A stretch of 64,000 nt of DNA from Gymnopus androsaceus JB14 (Eukaryota > Basidiomycota > Agaricomycetes > Agaricales > Omphalotaceae), in the NCBI GenBank assembly GCA_009733575.1, contig ML769420.1, positions 62,001-126,000 on the forward strand, given 5' to 3'. Positions within the stretch are counted from its first letter, which is position 1; each line of letters begins with the position of its first letter. The position numbers and the translations under genes are program-made. The notes beneath the pieces were generated by a model. The model saw only the letters and a list, made by a program, of their open reading frames with translations. It had not been told where the DNA came from and made no database searches. Positions 1-11,700 of this stretch are shown here, in pieces.

Positions 1-2283
1 TTCTGGATACACTCTATGGATTTTCGGCTCCATTAGAGCGAGCCGGATTTTACACGGTCGCTTTATTGAGTCTGTTCTGAGTTCCACGTTCAGGTTGCAA
101 TTGATACTGTTATTCGTAGCATTCGGTCTCACTATAATTTTCAGATGGCTAGACACCACGCCTACATCGAGAATATTAACTAGAGCCACAGTGGATGTGG
201 GACCCATCGATAATTCCCTAGCATTCGGATTTTGGCGTCTCAGTGAAATTTCGATTTTACTACTTGTCAGGTATTTTGATCTACGGAGCATCTATCTTTC
301 GCGTTAATAGTGATTTCACGGTCAGGCTAGGTTCTGTTGTGGTATTTTCGCCAATTTTTTGATTCCTGGGGTTGCCATCGCACTTTTGGGTGGTTATATC
401 GGACAGGTGTATTTGGGAGCTCAGCTCCCGCTCCGGAGATTGATGTTGGTCACGAAAGCTCCGATTTTAGGCCAGTCAGTACTTGAATTTATATCCCCTC
501 GATAGTATCTGATTATGTACCGTCCAGTTTCAACGTAGCCGTAGCTGGCTTAGGTAGTTCCTGTCTTTCATAGTCCTTCGCGTTGTTAATATCTATCCAT
601 CAGTGTCCATTCGTGCTTATGGGGCTGAAAACGCGTTTCTGAAAGAATCGCGAGTTCGCATAGACGCTTGGTTCCGTCCTTCTATACCGTCATACAATGT
701 CAATCGGTACAGGACGACTTCATTCGCCTTTGCTATGAGAGCCAAGTTTGATATGGTGTCTCTAGGTGGATTGCCATTCGCGCTGATAGCCTAGCAGGAA
801 TCTTTACTGCAGGCTTGGGTGCTTATCTAGTATACGGACATAGTGGTACTAGTGCTGCCAATACGGGTTTCTCGATGACCATGGCCGGATAATTTTGCAC
901 CTGGAAATTTGAACTCGGGTTGAATACTAATGTGATCTTCCCTAGTTGGATTTACTTCCTTTATACTCACCTGGGTCCGCCTATTCAATGCAACTGAGCT
1001 TGAAGCCAATAGGTAACGATCTCGTTTCTACTTGAAAACACGTATGATAATCATGAGTTGATAGCCTGGAGCGCCTGCAACACTATCTTAATATTGAACA
1101 CGAAGAAAAAGGCAGCATTGAATGTGTCCCTCCCGCATACTGGCCAGCGAGTGGGGCTCTTGAGGTTGAGGGACTTTGTGCCAAATATTCCAAGGTACAT
1201 TCTACGTTTACTTTTTTCGTTACTTATCTCAAGTTTACCTAGGATGGCCCGGAAGTGCTTCATAGTTTGACATTCACTGCTCGTTCTGGTGAACGCATCG
1301 GTATAGGTAACAGCTGCATAGCGTTAGTCTGTCGCACATCTCCTGGGGCTGATGCAAATGTCTAGTCGCACGAACTGGATCTGGAAAGAGCTCATTGACG
1401 TTAGCCTTACTCCGGGCTATTCCTACCTCTGGGCAAGTGTTATACGACGGAGTGCCAACCCACCGTGTCAATCTAGACGTACTCCGGTCTCATATCACTA
1501 TCATTCCTCAAGTTGTGAGTATACCATTTTTCACTCTTTCTTGAGTATGACGGAATCTTAAATTTTCTCTTTAGCCTGAGCTGCTCAGCGGCACTCTTCG
1601 ACAGAATCTTGATCCTTTTTCAGAGCACGACGATTCCCGATTGAACGACGCCCTTCGTTCAGCGGGATTGTTCTCTCTTCAAGGCGGGGACGCGCAAAAC
1701 AAGCTTGGTTTGGATAGTGAAATCGGAGGTGGAGGGAACAACTTGTCTGTTGGTCAACGTCAAATTATCGCTCTTGCTCGAGCAATAGTCCGAGATTCTT
1801 GATGAAGGTGGGCTACCCTTTAAGATGTGGAAGTTGCGTGAAAACTAACTGGTCAAATTTCAGCTACATCTTCTATCGGTGCGTATAACCATGAGCGCGA
1901 GCAACATGGAAGCTGATAGGAAAAATAGATCATAAAACAGACGCTATTATCCAAGAAAGTCTACGACACGAGCTGGGCGACGCTACCCTGATTACTGTAG
2001 CGCACAGGCTAGCTACGATTATGGACTTTGACAGAATTGTGAGTGAATGTGTTCTGGAGTGCGATATAGGTTATTCATAGAGCATTTTGCTAGATGGTAC
2101 TTGACGAAGGCAGAATTGTGCGTCCAAGACTCTTCTCGTTTTCGAATCGTACACTCACCCATTACTCAGGTTGAGTTCGACTCCCCGAAAAGTTTGTTAG
2201 AGAAAGAAGGAGGAATGTTCCGTGCACTTGTGGACGAGAGCGCTGATAGAGCCCAGCTTTATGCATTGGTTGATTCCGCATAG
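1..2283 (+). pseudogene. ABCC/MRP-type ABC transporter, decayed 3' half (copy 1, cut by left edge)
   Basis: The visible part encodes the second membrane domain and second nucleotide-binding domain of a full ABCC transporter. Recognisable pieces are the RWLDTTPTSRI region, an FLIPGVAIALLGG membrane stretch, SIRAYGAE, Walker A RTGSGKSS near 1370, signature NLSVGQRQ near 1745 and the C-terminal VLDEGRIV/EFDSPKSLL exons. It is about 95% identical by eye to 21969-24277. It looks dead: relative to that copy 14 bases are missing near 1796, which removes the Walker B strand and shifts the frame, and at least two splice donors are altered (near 712 and near 886). The gene enters from beyond the left edge, so its N-terminal half cannot be judged. 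Family assignment is firm; loss of function is inferred from these lesions. Confidence 0.85.
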
Positions 2284-2328
2284 CGCGTTCTGTATAGAGT
2301 ATTCAACCGAGCCTTGAATGTAGAGAAG

Positions 2329-2930
2329 TTACCATTTCGCCTTTCTCTTTTTAGCAGCAAGAGTATTCCGTCCCCTAGCACCTCTAACCTTTTGCAAATC
2401 TTCAAACTTCCTCTTCGCATACCGCTTCAACATCTCAGCATCTTCCACAAGCTCGTCAAACAATGTTCTTTTCCGCTGTGCTCTAGTAAGGTTCTCTCCA
2501 CTCGCTCCACCGAATGGTGTTTTTTGTCGTGACGATGGTGCCAATCTAGTGGAGTTGTAGGCTATCAGTTTGATAGAAACAAAAGCAACAATGAATGATT
2601 GAACATACTGCAAAATGCTTTGGCAAGCCTTTGATTCCCTTCCCTTCACCTTCTTCTTTACGATATACTCTATCGTAAAGATCGGAACCTTTTGGGTCCA
2701 ATTGATTTCGCAACCGGAGGGCTTCGACTTCGCGGTACAGTCTGGGAAGATTTGTTTTTCAACTGAAGAGTAATTAATTTAAGAAAATATGGCGCTACCA
2801 TTGATCCCTACCTCCTTCTGCTTTTTAGCAAGATGTTGGTCGTATTGGAACTCTGGCGGGGGGATTGAGGAAGACGAAGATTTCACTATTGCAGCGGATT
2901 CAGCATCAGGATCCCGGGAGAGAGTAGAAG
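2329..2930 (-). pseudogene. FCF2 3'-terminal fragment (copy 1)
   Basis: Read on the minus strand this is the 3' part of FCF2, a small nucleolar protein of the SSU processome needed for 18S rRNA maturation. The C-terminal exon is open and ends in a basic tail (AAKKRKAKW, stop at 2329-2331), with the family block TLFDELVEDAEM and KRYAKRKF. Similarity to the full-length copy stops abruptly at 2930, so the start codon and the acidic serine-rich N-terminus are missing. The first conserved block, around GPDWFDLP in the other copy, is also largely deleted near 2750. It is tail-to-tail with the decayed transporter, as in the second copy. This C-terminus is in frame, whereas the full-length copy carries an extra base here. 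It is probably a non-functional relic. Confidence 0.8.
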
Positions 2931-2963
2931 TACGTTTATCGTATGGCTTCCTCCATGATAACG
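2931..2963 (+). repeat. 33-bp motif at the duplication breakpoint (copy A)
   Basis: The 33 bases that begin exactly where homology to the second duplication copy ends are matched at 30 positions by 17711-17743, just upstream of the full-length transporter. The rest of 2964-3146 shows nothing recognisable. A shared junction sequence suggests that both sites were made or moved in the same rearrangement. Confidence 0.7.
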
Positions 2964-3146
2964 AAGCGCCTCTTGAGCCAATCCGAGTCCTAGTCCAAAT
3001 GAAAAGTCTGCAAAATCATCGCACCTAACAACTGTGAGTGCATGTTTGAGTTATTTAAAAATTTACGCTATGAATATTCCATTAACACCTATTACTTAAA
3101 TCTCCGTCCTGTCCCTAAACATCGCCACAATAAATGTTCGAACGAT

Positions 3147-4580
3147 TCACAATCTGAGCCCCTCCTCGGCGCATATCTCAAGGTATTCCTGAGTTTTGTG
3201 GCTGATACAACAGCCGCTAAGGTCGAATTCCTCCAATCTGCTCACTGTGGTAGATGGTCTTGCCGAAGCACCAGCCCACCAGCGAGAACTTAAAAATCCC
3301 ACGAAATAACTGCAGTTTGCATCCTCCGAGTCGTACAATGACTGCGCAGAAAAAATCTTCAGATGTGGTAAGATCTGCTTTTCTGGTTTGTGTTCATCGT
3401 AAGAAAGAAGCTCCATGAGACGACGTGTATCGGTATCGCCATACGTAACGATGCGTAGCTCAATGATTGTGTTAGTGGCGGATAGAAAGCAGAAGAAATC
3501 ATCCAAGCTAATCGCCGTCTCTTCCTCATCCAACATCCAAGTCAAACTGAGCGCCGAAAGTGGAAAATGTGATCTTTTCTGGAGTTCGAGCAATGCAGAA
3601 CCCACTTTCGGACCACAACTTTCATTCCATCTGACCCTGGATGTTTCTAGGGTCAGTCTCTGGAGTGAGGGAAGCGTGAGCGCATCGAATAAATTTGCCA
3701 GGCTAGCAATTATTCCATGGATAGAAAATGTCTGCAGATTGGGGAAGGACGTTGAAGGCAAAACTTGAGGCTCATGCCAGCCAAGCCAAGCAATTTCAAA
3801 GTGCTTCAAATGTTGCAGTTGACTGAGACGAAGAAAATACTGCATGAAACCATGGGTTAATCCCATTATTCCAGGCGCAGATGTTAACGTCAAGTCAACG
3901 ACTGTTCCGGGTATGAGCCTGTCCAAGCAAGCAGCTGCCGGGCTTCGGGGGAGATTAAGAGACAATTTGGATAGCTTTTGGGCATTGGGAAATGAGGAAG
4001 TAGAACAGGTCGACCCAACATCGAGCATGAGCTCTTGGAGGGCGGGGAGTTCCTTTAGGCTAGCGATAAAGCTGTGAGCCTCCCAAGTATAAGAGAGTAT
4101 CAATATTCTCCATTTATTAGAGAAACTGGGGATGATGGTCTCATAAAGTTTCGTATAGAGGCTCATCTGAATGTCCGAAGGATGATCCTGTTGACGTCTT
4201 AAAAATGGGGTATTGACTTGCAGATCAATGCTAAGATTGGAACTACGCAATATCCGCTCTGTTATTAGTTCCTCGAATCTTGACGCATCAGCCTCAGTTT
4301 TGAGGGCAAGCGGCAGCTCAATTGTGAGGTTTGTCCAGAGTTCTGGTGATATGTGGGCAATAGATCTCCAACGCGAGCAGACCTGGGTGAAATTATGGGG
4401 AGAAGTGATAGAATCTGAGGAGAGGCCACAGGTGAATATATGGGCCAGTAGCTCGGGGGGAAATGAACTGAAGATGTCGTTCGATCTGAACATGGCAATT
4501 AGATCCAAATGGCCCTTCAAGCGCGAGACAGACAACGTTGGGAACACATACGCATTAGAATTTCTTTCAATTATTTCCAT
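3147..4580 (-). CDS. F-box protein with leucine-rich tail
   Basis: A 477-residue open frame without obvious introns. The start chosen is the ATG at 4580; a second ATG (residue 30, at 4493) sits just before the F-box. The F-box lies at about residues 35-80 (FSSFPPELLAHIF, then a Q-V-C-S-R-W-R-S-I-A-H helix and ELW), followed by about 380 residues rich in leucine with irregular repeats, as in the expanded F-box family of Agaricomycetes. Such proteins bind SKP1 through the F-box and present substrates to the SCF ubiquitin ligase; the substrate here is unknown. It is divergent from the oxidase gene, with 199 bp between start codons. It ends about 200 bp from the duplication breakpoint but is not part of the duplicated block. 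Confidence 0.85.
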   Translation of the reverse strand: MEIIERNSNAYVFPTLSVSRLKGHLDLIAMFRSNDIFSSFPPELLAHIFTCGLSSDSITSPHNFTQVCSRWRSIAHISPELWTNLTIELPLALKTEADASRFEELITERILRSSNLSIDLQVNTPFLRRQQDHPSDIQMSLYTKLYETIIPSFSNKWRILILSYTWEAHSFIASLKELPALQELMLDVGSTCSTSSFPNAQKLSKLSLNLPRSPAAACLDRLIPGTVVDLTLTSAPGIMGLTHGFMQYFLRLSQLQHLKHFEIAWLGWHEPQVLPSTSFPNLQTFSIHGIIASLANLFDALTLPSLQRLTLETSRVRWNESCGPKVGSALLELQKRSHFPLSALSLTWMLDEEETAISLDDFFCFLSATNTIIELRIVTYGDTDTRRLMELLSYDEHKPEKQILPHLKIFSAQSLYDSEDANCSYFVGFLSSRWWAGASARPSTTVSRLEEFDLSGCCISHKTQEYLEICAEEGLRL

Positions 4581-4779
4581 TCCAGCGCTGGTTCTCGGCG
4601 ATAATGGAATCCTGATTCTTGCTCGAGTTGCAAGTAACAAATTGAGATCGTCCTACCATTTAAGCGCCTGCGGTCAAACCAGCCGGCTTATTCCGGACCG
4701 GCCTCGTTTGATTGCACTATGAGCATCATGATGCGAGTGACTCGCTCGAGTGTACGCCTCGCACAGTAATTTTCTTTAT

Positions 4780-6228
4780 ATGCCTCCTTCTATCGTTATC
4801 ATCGGATCTGGTGTGACAGGGCTCTCTGCTGCTGCTGCACTCTCGAGAATCTATAATGTTACTATCGTTGCGCGAGACTTGGTAGGCGATAACGAATCGC
4901 ATGGATGGGCTTCACCTTGGTGAATTCTGGGATAGAATCAGCTGCTGGACCCAACCTGATTTATCCGTCCTAGGGCTGGCGCTGGCTGGCGTGTTTGTGC
5001 CTTTGATTTCTTTCTTTCTAATAAGATTGATTTGGATACTAGCCTCATATTACTACTTCTGACGAAGACATCGATATGCAGAAAGCGTCATTCAGATATA
5101 GACTCGAGCCAGTCACCGTAGTAGATGCAGCGACGTTTGATGATGAGTCGATCAAAGTGCGCAAACGCGGCACTTTGATCCCGAACTTCGATCGTCTTCA
5201 TCGAACGTCACCGGCGACACAGCGGCTGGTTCGAGTCTAATTCAGATACATGTGGAAGCTGGCTGAAACGGATCCAGATTGTGGCTTGAAGGTTTGTTCT
5301 TGAAATTTTCATCTATCGTTTTATTCAAACGATTTCTTCAGCGAGTTTCAAGCATCGATTACTTTGATCAGTTGACGGATGAAAGCAAAATCTGGTACAA
5401 GGATTTTATCCCTGGAGTAAGCTGTGCAGTACTGCTATTCTCATTCAAATCTTATCGGAAACCCACAGTTCAAACGCATTCCCTCCTCGGACCTTCCTGA
5501 AGGTGTCATCTTGGGATTCGAGTATCAAACCGTCGTCATCCATCCTTTGATCTACCTGCAGTGGCTTAAAGACCGTCTCACAGCTTCGGGTGTGAAATTT
5601 GTGCGTAGGGAATTACAGCACATTCGAGATGTGAGAGACATTGTCCCACAGGTCGATGTAGTAGTAAACGCAAGTGGAGTTGGTGCTAAATACCTTGGAG
5701 GAGTACAGGATGAGTTGGTAGAGGAGTCGAGAGGACAGACAATGCTGGTTAAAACAAAGGAAACAACTGTGATATGCCGAAGGTTTGCTCGGTCTTCTCT
5801 CACTTTATCTAATAATGCGTTGATCCGTATCTCACAGCGGAAATATATACGCGTATTCTATCCCTCGCTTGGATGGTACTGCTATAATTGGGGGGATAAG
5901 CCAGCCAGGAAACACGTCTACTAAACTAGATCCTGCTTTGAGAGCCGAAATTTTGCATCGGGCTCGTCTCATAACAGCACCTGGAACATATCCTGATAAA
6001 GTGGAGGATCTTGACATTGTTCAGGAACTCGTCGGAATACGGCCTGGAAGGATAGGTGGCGTACGAGTGGAAAAAGAAGTGCTAACGGCTCCTCCTGTTG
6101 TTGGCATGAAAGTTGTACATGCGTATGGTGTGGGTGGGACAGGGTACAAGTACTCCGCAGGAGTAGCAAAGAAAGTCGCGGAACTGGTGGATGAATTTAT
6201 TTATGCCGGAGAAGTAATGTTGACATAA
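4780..6228 (+). CDS. D-amino-acid oxidase-like FAD enzyme (DAO family), reading frame damaged
   Basis: The N-terminus from ATG 4780 has a dinucleotide-binding fold (IVIIGSGVTGLSAA, residues 5-18) and the family motif ASPWAGAGW across a 58-base intron near 4917-4977. Downstream come YMWKLAETDP, IWYKDFIP, VVVNASGVGA, DGTAIIGG, GIRPGRIGGVRVE and the C-terminal HAYGVGGTGYKYS signature that binds FAD and substrate. DAO enzymes oxidise D-amino acids to keto acids, ammonia and hydrogen peroxide, usually in peroxisomes; no clear C-terminal SKL-type signal is seen (it ends EVMLT). Around 5215-5260 the frame can only be followed by allowing two single-base shifts, and exon joins there are uncertain. 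It may be a functional gene with assembly errors or a young pseudogene. Confidence 0.75.
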
Positions 6229-6883
6229 ATGTTTCGTTGGCGCAACATGTCATCAAGTTGAACTTCAAGCTGAGTCCTGCTGGTTCCAGGCGTTACTTTT
6301 GTTGTTGGTAGTGCTAAGTTCGTTTATTCGGCACACTTCGCTCAAATCAATCATACGTCGTTGATTATGGGGTGAGAAGTTATAAGTTAGTAAGTTACTT
6401 GCTTGAAAATTTTCTTGTTCACCTATTCCGGTCAGCGTCGTTACTATGCTTTTACCATGCAGCATTATATTTTTGTAGCGTTGGCTGGTGCTGGAGAGAA
6501 ATCGCGAGGCTAATTGATTCCGTCTCTCCCTCTATAAGTCAATCTGAGTTCCAGAAGTGGGGAATGTGATTGTTTCTGTCGCTCAAGCAACACCGCGGTA
6601 GGCCTACACTTGGGCCACGGCTTCTGCTCCCCTCTCGGACCCTAAGAGTTCCGAGAGCTAGCGTGAGTGGGCGCGGATTCTCCAGGCAAGAAATTACGGC
6701 AAGACATGGGGCTTACAGTATAGCGTTTCGCCGCTTGCTTAATCTCTTAAAATATCCACAAGTATTAGCCCAATACCAGTAATCTACATTATATTAATTA
6801 CAGAATATTTGATCATTAATGGTATCCATACATTTACTATGTCCAATGTCCGAAGCTCCCTGTAGTATAAAGCTGGGGAAAAT
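6229..6883. other. Intergenic, convergent 3' ends
   Basis: About 650 bases between the stop of the oxidase gene and the stop of the deaminase-like gene. Only short overlapping open frames without recognisable similarity; it probably holds two 3' untranslated regions. Confidence 0.6.
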
Positions 6884-8586
6884 TCAGATGCAAAAATCAA
6901 GTACAGCCTCGTGTACCACCCTCTCCAGCTTGTTCTGGGTATCCTCCACCACGGCATCCACAATCTCTTCTTTCGCCATTGGTGGTATCATCCAATCATA
7001 CCTGACCTTTCCGACACAATTCCTCAAGACCCAACGTGGTGTTTGCATACTCTCTCCTTCTCCTAGATCATTTTCAAGCCGTTTCGCCGTCTCTAGATTC
7101 AAGCATTCAACGTACTTTGAACAAGCCCAGCATGTGGGTTTGCTCATTCCGATGGCCTGATACGCTACCTCGAGACCCTGGTGTTCAAGGTAGTGTATGA
7201 GCTGTAGCTCAGGATGACATCTCGTCTGCACAGGCAGATCCGGAGTCCAGGCCTCCGAAACTACCTGAGAGTGCAGGAGCTCATAGCGAAGCTGATTGTC
7301 GAGCTTCGATAATTCAGCGCGAGTAAAGCTGCTAGAGTCAGTTGAGCTGGTTTCAACGGAGCATCCGCTTGTGTTCCTGGAATGACATGGGGAGGTGGAT
7401 GGTGTTTCGTCTAACGAGACATTGAACATGGAAGGGAGATATTCCGCAGGTGCTTGCGAAGGCCATTTATATGATTTCATCAGCACTGTGGGCGTTGCAG
7501 ATGCGAGTAAGTTTTCGGTGGCAAGCTCGACCTGGACGCCGCCTTTGCCGTCCGCAAAGTTTGCAACACCCGCCTCTCCGAGCACTTGTCTTAGGAAGGG
7601 AATCCCAAGGAAGGAAAACTTTGCTGCTCCAGTTTTATAAGAAGCAATGTAGGTGAGGCGACGGAGGATTTTTTGAAGGAAGATACCTGGAAGATGTTTA
7701 TTTAATAAAAACATGGATACGACAAGAAGAATCACGTACGATCTTGTACCCTAAGAGTCATCCGGAAAGACTCGTAATTAAGGAAATCGTAGAAGAATGT
7801 GGAGTTGATAAGGAGATTGCAGGCGGTGATAATAGATGAGAGGTATGTGAACCGCTCATCCTGATTCATCTTCTCACATTGCGCATTGGCATTATGTTGT
7901 TCGACCATTGTGAGGAAGGATTGGACCATATACTCATTTGCCCGACCTACATCTCCCCCGTATGTCGCCGCCATCGTCAAGAAGCCACGCGACTGCTCTC
8001 CTTCAGGACGGAAAAGTAACCATGTTGTAACGAGAGAAGTGAAGTGATATGCCGTGTCCTCGGGAGTTCCATCGGTGTAACCAATGCGCGACAATTTAGT
8101 TTGAATACGGAGATGCGCCATGTTTACGACCATTCGGAAAAAAGGTCCAATGGCCGAGGAGGCACCTGTCATGTCTTCTGGGCCGGATGCAAGCACTGTG
8201 CGCAAAGTGGAAAGGAACATCTTTGAAGCCCGGATGACTGACTTGACGTTGGGATGCTCCTGGTCGTGACAGAGATGTAAGGTGACCAACCCAGGTCGAG
8301 TGGAGATTGCTAATGCAATGGCATCAGAGGGCCTGAGCGCGAAGCACTGCGCAATCCAGTTAAACACGTCTAGAACAACTTGTTCGTTGAAGTTAAAGGA
8401 ATGAGAGTTCGATGGACTAGAGCTTGGATAACCAAGCGTGTTTTGCAATTGCTCGATAAGTCGTAAGCGGACAAGCTGTTTAACTTGTCTGTCGATCAAA
8501 TTATCCGTGTCTATACTAGTAGGCCTGAGTTCCTGGTAAGCTCCAGGATGTTCGAGGGAAGAGAGTGTTTGCGCAGTACATGGCAT
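6884..8586 (-). CDS. Deaminase-fold protein of the OTT_1508-like family
   Basis: Two exons, 8586-7740 and 7686-6884, joined by a 53-base phase-1 intron with clean borders, give 549 residues from ATG 8586. The first 280 residues are helical, without a motif I recognise. The C-terminal third carries a zinc-deaminase signature: CHPELQLIHYL (roughly residues 437-447) followed about 30 residues later by PTCWACSKYVE. H-x-E plus C-x-x-C is the metal- and proton-shuttling set of the cytidine-deaminase-like superfamily. The layout resembles OTT_1508-like deaminases (Pfam PF14441), which are expanded in Agaricomycete fungi and whose substrate is, as far as I know, not established. It is convergent with the oxidase gene and about 120 bp upstream of the 5-oxoprolinase 3' end. 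Family call is moderately sure; function is unknown. Confidence 0.7.
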
Positions 8587-8706
8587 CGCAGTGGTAAAGA
8601 AGGAAGAGTTGGTAATTCAGGAGACATCGACGAGTTTAGGAGAAAAAATGGCACGTGGAGATGATGCTGAATCCGCCTCATAGCCACTCCCGAGCCACTC
8701 TAAGTT

Positions 8707-11700
8707 CTAGTTACAATCGACAACCATGGAAACGTTTGAGTGCTGTAGAAGATGTCGAGATTTGTGAATCAAGCGAGAAAAGGCAGATTCGTTTTCTGTG
8801 GGTTCTGAACAAAGGTGCATTTGCAGTCGAGTAATCGTGAAGTTAGAATAAGCGAAGCTCATGTACGTCAGCAACTTCCCCAAGCCCCCGCCACCAGGCG
8901 TCTCAATCCTCACACTATCACCCTTCCCCAGCTTGACCATTCCATTGTTACCCAAGTTAATCTCCGTTACGCTACCATCTTCTGGATCGTGCCGAATCCA
9001 GAGGTTACGGCCTCGAGCTCCATCGCCACCTCCTTCGAGTCCAAACGGCGAAAAGACCCGACGTTGAGATACTATAGAGCAATTCACCGGTATACGAGCT
9101 TTGATATGGCGGATACACCCGTCACCTAAAAACATATCCTTTGAGATGCCTGTGCACATATGGAAAAAAAACACACACACCTCCTTTCCATTTTCCACTG
9201 CCGCCACTTCCACGTCGAATAGAAAACTCCTCCACCAATAAAGGGCAACGGGCCTCTATCACCTCAACATCCGTCAGACGCGTATTTGTTGAATGTACAG
9301 AAATGGCATGCGATCCATGCCATCCTTCACCTGCGCCACTACCCTATAAGACATTCCATCAACATGTTTCAACAGCACAACTAAAGCCTAGTATTACTCA
9401 CCCCACCTATTGCTTCTCCGTACGCAAAACCTGGTATGACATTCCCAAACGCATCTTTTCCTCCAGTTCCAAAGCCCAATGAGTTTGCACAGCCCTGACT
9501 GGCAGCTGCAGCATTGAAAGCACGTAGAATGACATCTACGAGACGTTGGGAGGCAATGGTCGATCCCGAGATGGCGACGACTCCGCTGGGATTAAGAAAG
9601 CTGCCTTTCGGTACGACGTTTGTTACAGGGTCTAGGACGCCTTGAAACAGAAACAATTAACCTCATAAGGTATCAAAGTAGAAAGTCCTTGTACATACCT
9701 TGATTCAAAGGCATAGGTATATCGGCTAGAGCAGAACAAAAAGTCAATTACAACCTAGAACAACCTAGAACAGGAACTAAATCGCGCTTGGCGTACCTCG
9801 AATCATCGACCTCAAACTATAAATGATAGCAGCATAAGACAAAGATATCGGACTGTTAAAGTTTCCATGGGTCTGTGGGCCCGTCCCGGTCCAATCAAAG
9901 ATAGCGTTTCCGTCCTTGGGGTCGATTCGAATCTCGAGCTGAATAAGCGTGCCATCATCCATATAGTCCTTTGCTCTCAGTGGTTTCCCGCCAAAGCGTG
10001 CGTAGACATCCTGAAAGAAACACCGTACGGTCTCGGCTGCTAGTGTTTGGATTTGAGACATGTAGAACTAGAGAGAGAGATATCTGGATGAGGAAGGACA
10101 TAGGACGTTCGTTGAATCGCTCACCTGTACAGTCTTTGCTCCAAACTCTTCAAAAAGCGTATTCATCAACGTTATACCACGGACGTTGGCAGATATCGCC
10201 GCTAGCGATGAAAAAAAGGTCACATCTCTCCCCCACGGGTAGATTCAGAATTCGATGCATACCTTGAATATCAGTGATATTATGATCAATCCGTCGCGTA
10301 GCGCTACTACCAGGATATTTCGCAGGCTCAGCGAAAAGCTCACGGAACCCTTGTTCGATTGAACTCGCCGCCAGAGCATAGCAGGAAGGACTTGACACTG
10401 TAAATGGGAAATTAAGAATGGACATCGAAATTGGATCTAGCTGGGCTTCACCTAACCCCTTCTTGCCACAACTCCTTCGAGATTGGGTTCATACTGGTCA
10501 CGGATGTTCCTGATACCAATAAAAAACAAGATTAGCAAAATCACCAAAAACAGGAAGGATTGGTGATTGCTACAAACCCCCAATGTCAGTCTGTCCAAGT
10601 GTATCAGTTATTCCGAGCGAGTATATTGAGTGATTATCGTGACCAACGTACATGATGTCCTCTGGAAGCAACATAGAACAGCACCTTCGTATCATCTTTG
10701 GGATGGAACACTGGGAGTAACGACCTGACATGCAACACATCACATCATAATCAATTAGCCTAGATTGGACTACGTATCCAGGACACCGAGGGCTCACAGT
10801 CAAATCGGGCAAATGCGTCCCTCCCCATTCTGGGTGGTTGGTCAAAAGGACATCACCAGGTCGGAGCTTCCCAAGCCAATGCTGATGTTGAGACTGTACA
10901 GCATACTGCATAGATCCGAGATGGACTGGAATCTATGGAAAGAAAACTTTCTTCAGGCAACCGGCAAGGGTAAAAAGCAGGACACGAACGTGAGGAGCAT
11001 TAGCGACCAAAGAACCATCTGTACTATGGATCGAACAGCTAAAATCTAGACGTTCCTATGTAGAGCGAAAACATCAGTCAACGTATCAACTGAACTGAGT
11101 TAGTTAGGCTACCTTGATAGAAACAGAAATCGACGTCCGCTGCAAAGTATGACCCATTTGTTCTGCGATACTACATACATAGAATGCAAAAGTCGTCAGT
11201 TCAGATCTGGGAACAAGCGCGAATGTCGAAACTCATACCTCATGAATCGATTCCCAAATACCGCCAGCATAATCGGATCAGCGACTATTCACCTCCTGCT
11301 CCTCTTCCTGCGAGTTCTGCTTGCCATTTCTAAGGCCTTGTACCTCCATTTCCTTCCCTTCCCTGCGCAAATGCACTTGCATTCCCAGCCTTCCAACACG
11401 TATAACCACATGTTGGTTCAACACAAATGCAGTACATCCAGGCTCAACGACGATTGTCTGTGTCGTATCAGCAATAATTGCTGGACCTTTAATGATGCTT
11501 CCCTTGGACACCCCAGCACCACCTTCACTATTCCGGTTTTTCAACCCCGACCCTGAACCTAAGATATATACTGGCGTCTGTGCACGTTTCCCTCCATCTG
11601 CGAATTCAAAGTATGCCGAGACATGCTCGGATGGTGTAGGTGTGGTCGACGTCGAAGATTCATTGGTTTCAAGACGCGCGAGTTCATCCGCGAACCCTCT

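Larger units (their letters stand above)
1..2930. repeat. Segmental duplication, copy 1 (ABCC 3' half + FCF2 3' part)
   Basis: This block matches 21969-24949 base for base with scattered substitutions and small indels, in the same orientation and about 22 kb away. The left limit is the window edge; the right limit is sharp at 2930/2931. Introns are duplicated along with exons, so it arose at the DNA level and not through an mRNA. Confidence 0.95.

Noticed and set aside
2789..3028. Plus-strand frame over the breakpoint as a fusion gene
   Set aside because: It is antisense to the FCF2 fragment and crosses the duplication junction; no coding signature.
5552..6169. Minus-strand frames inside the oxidase gene
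   Set aside because: Shadows of the DAO exons, whose family motifs fix the plus strand as coding.
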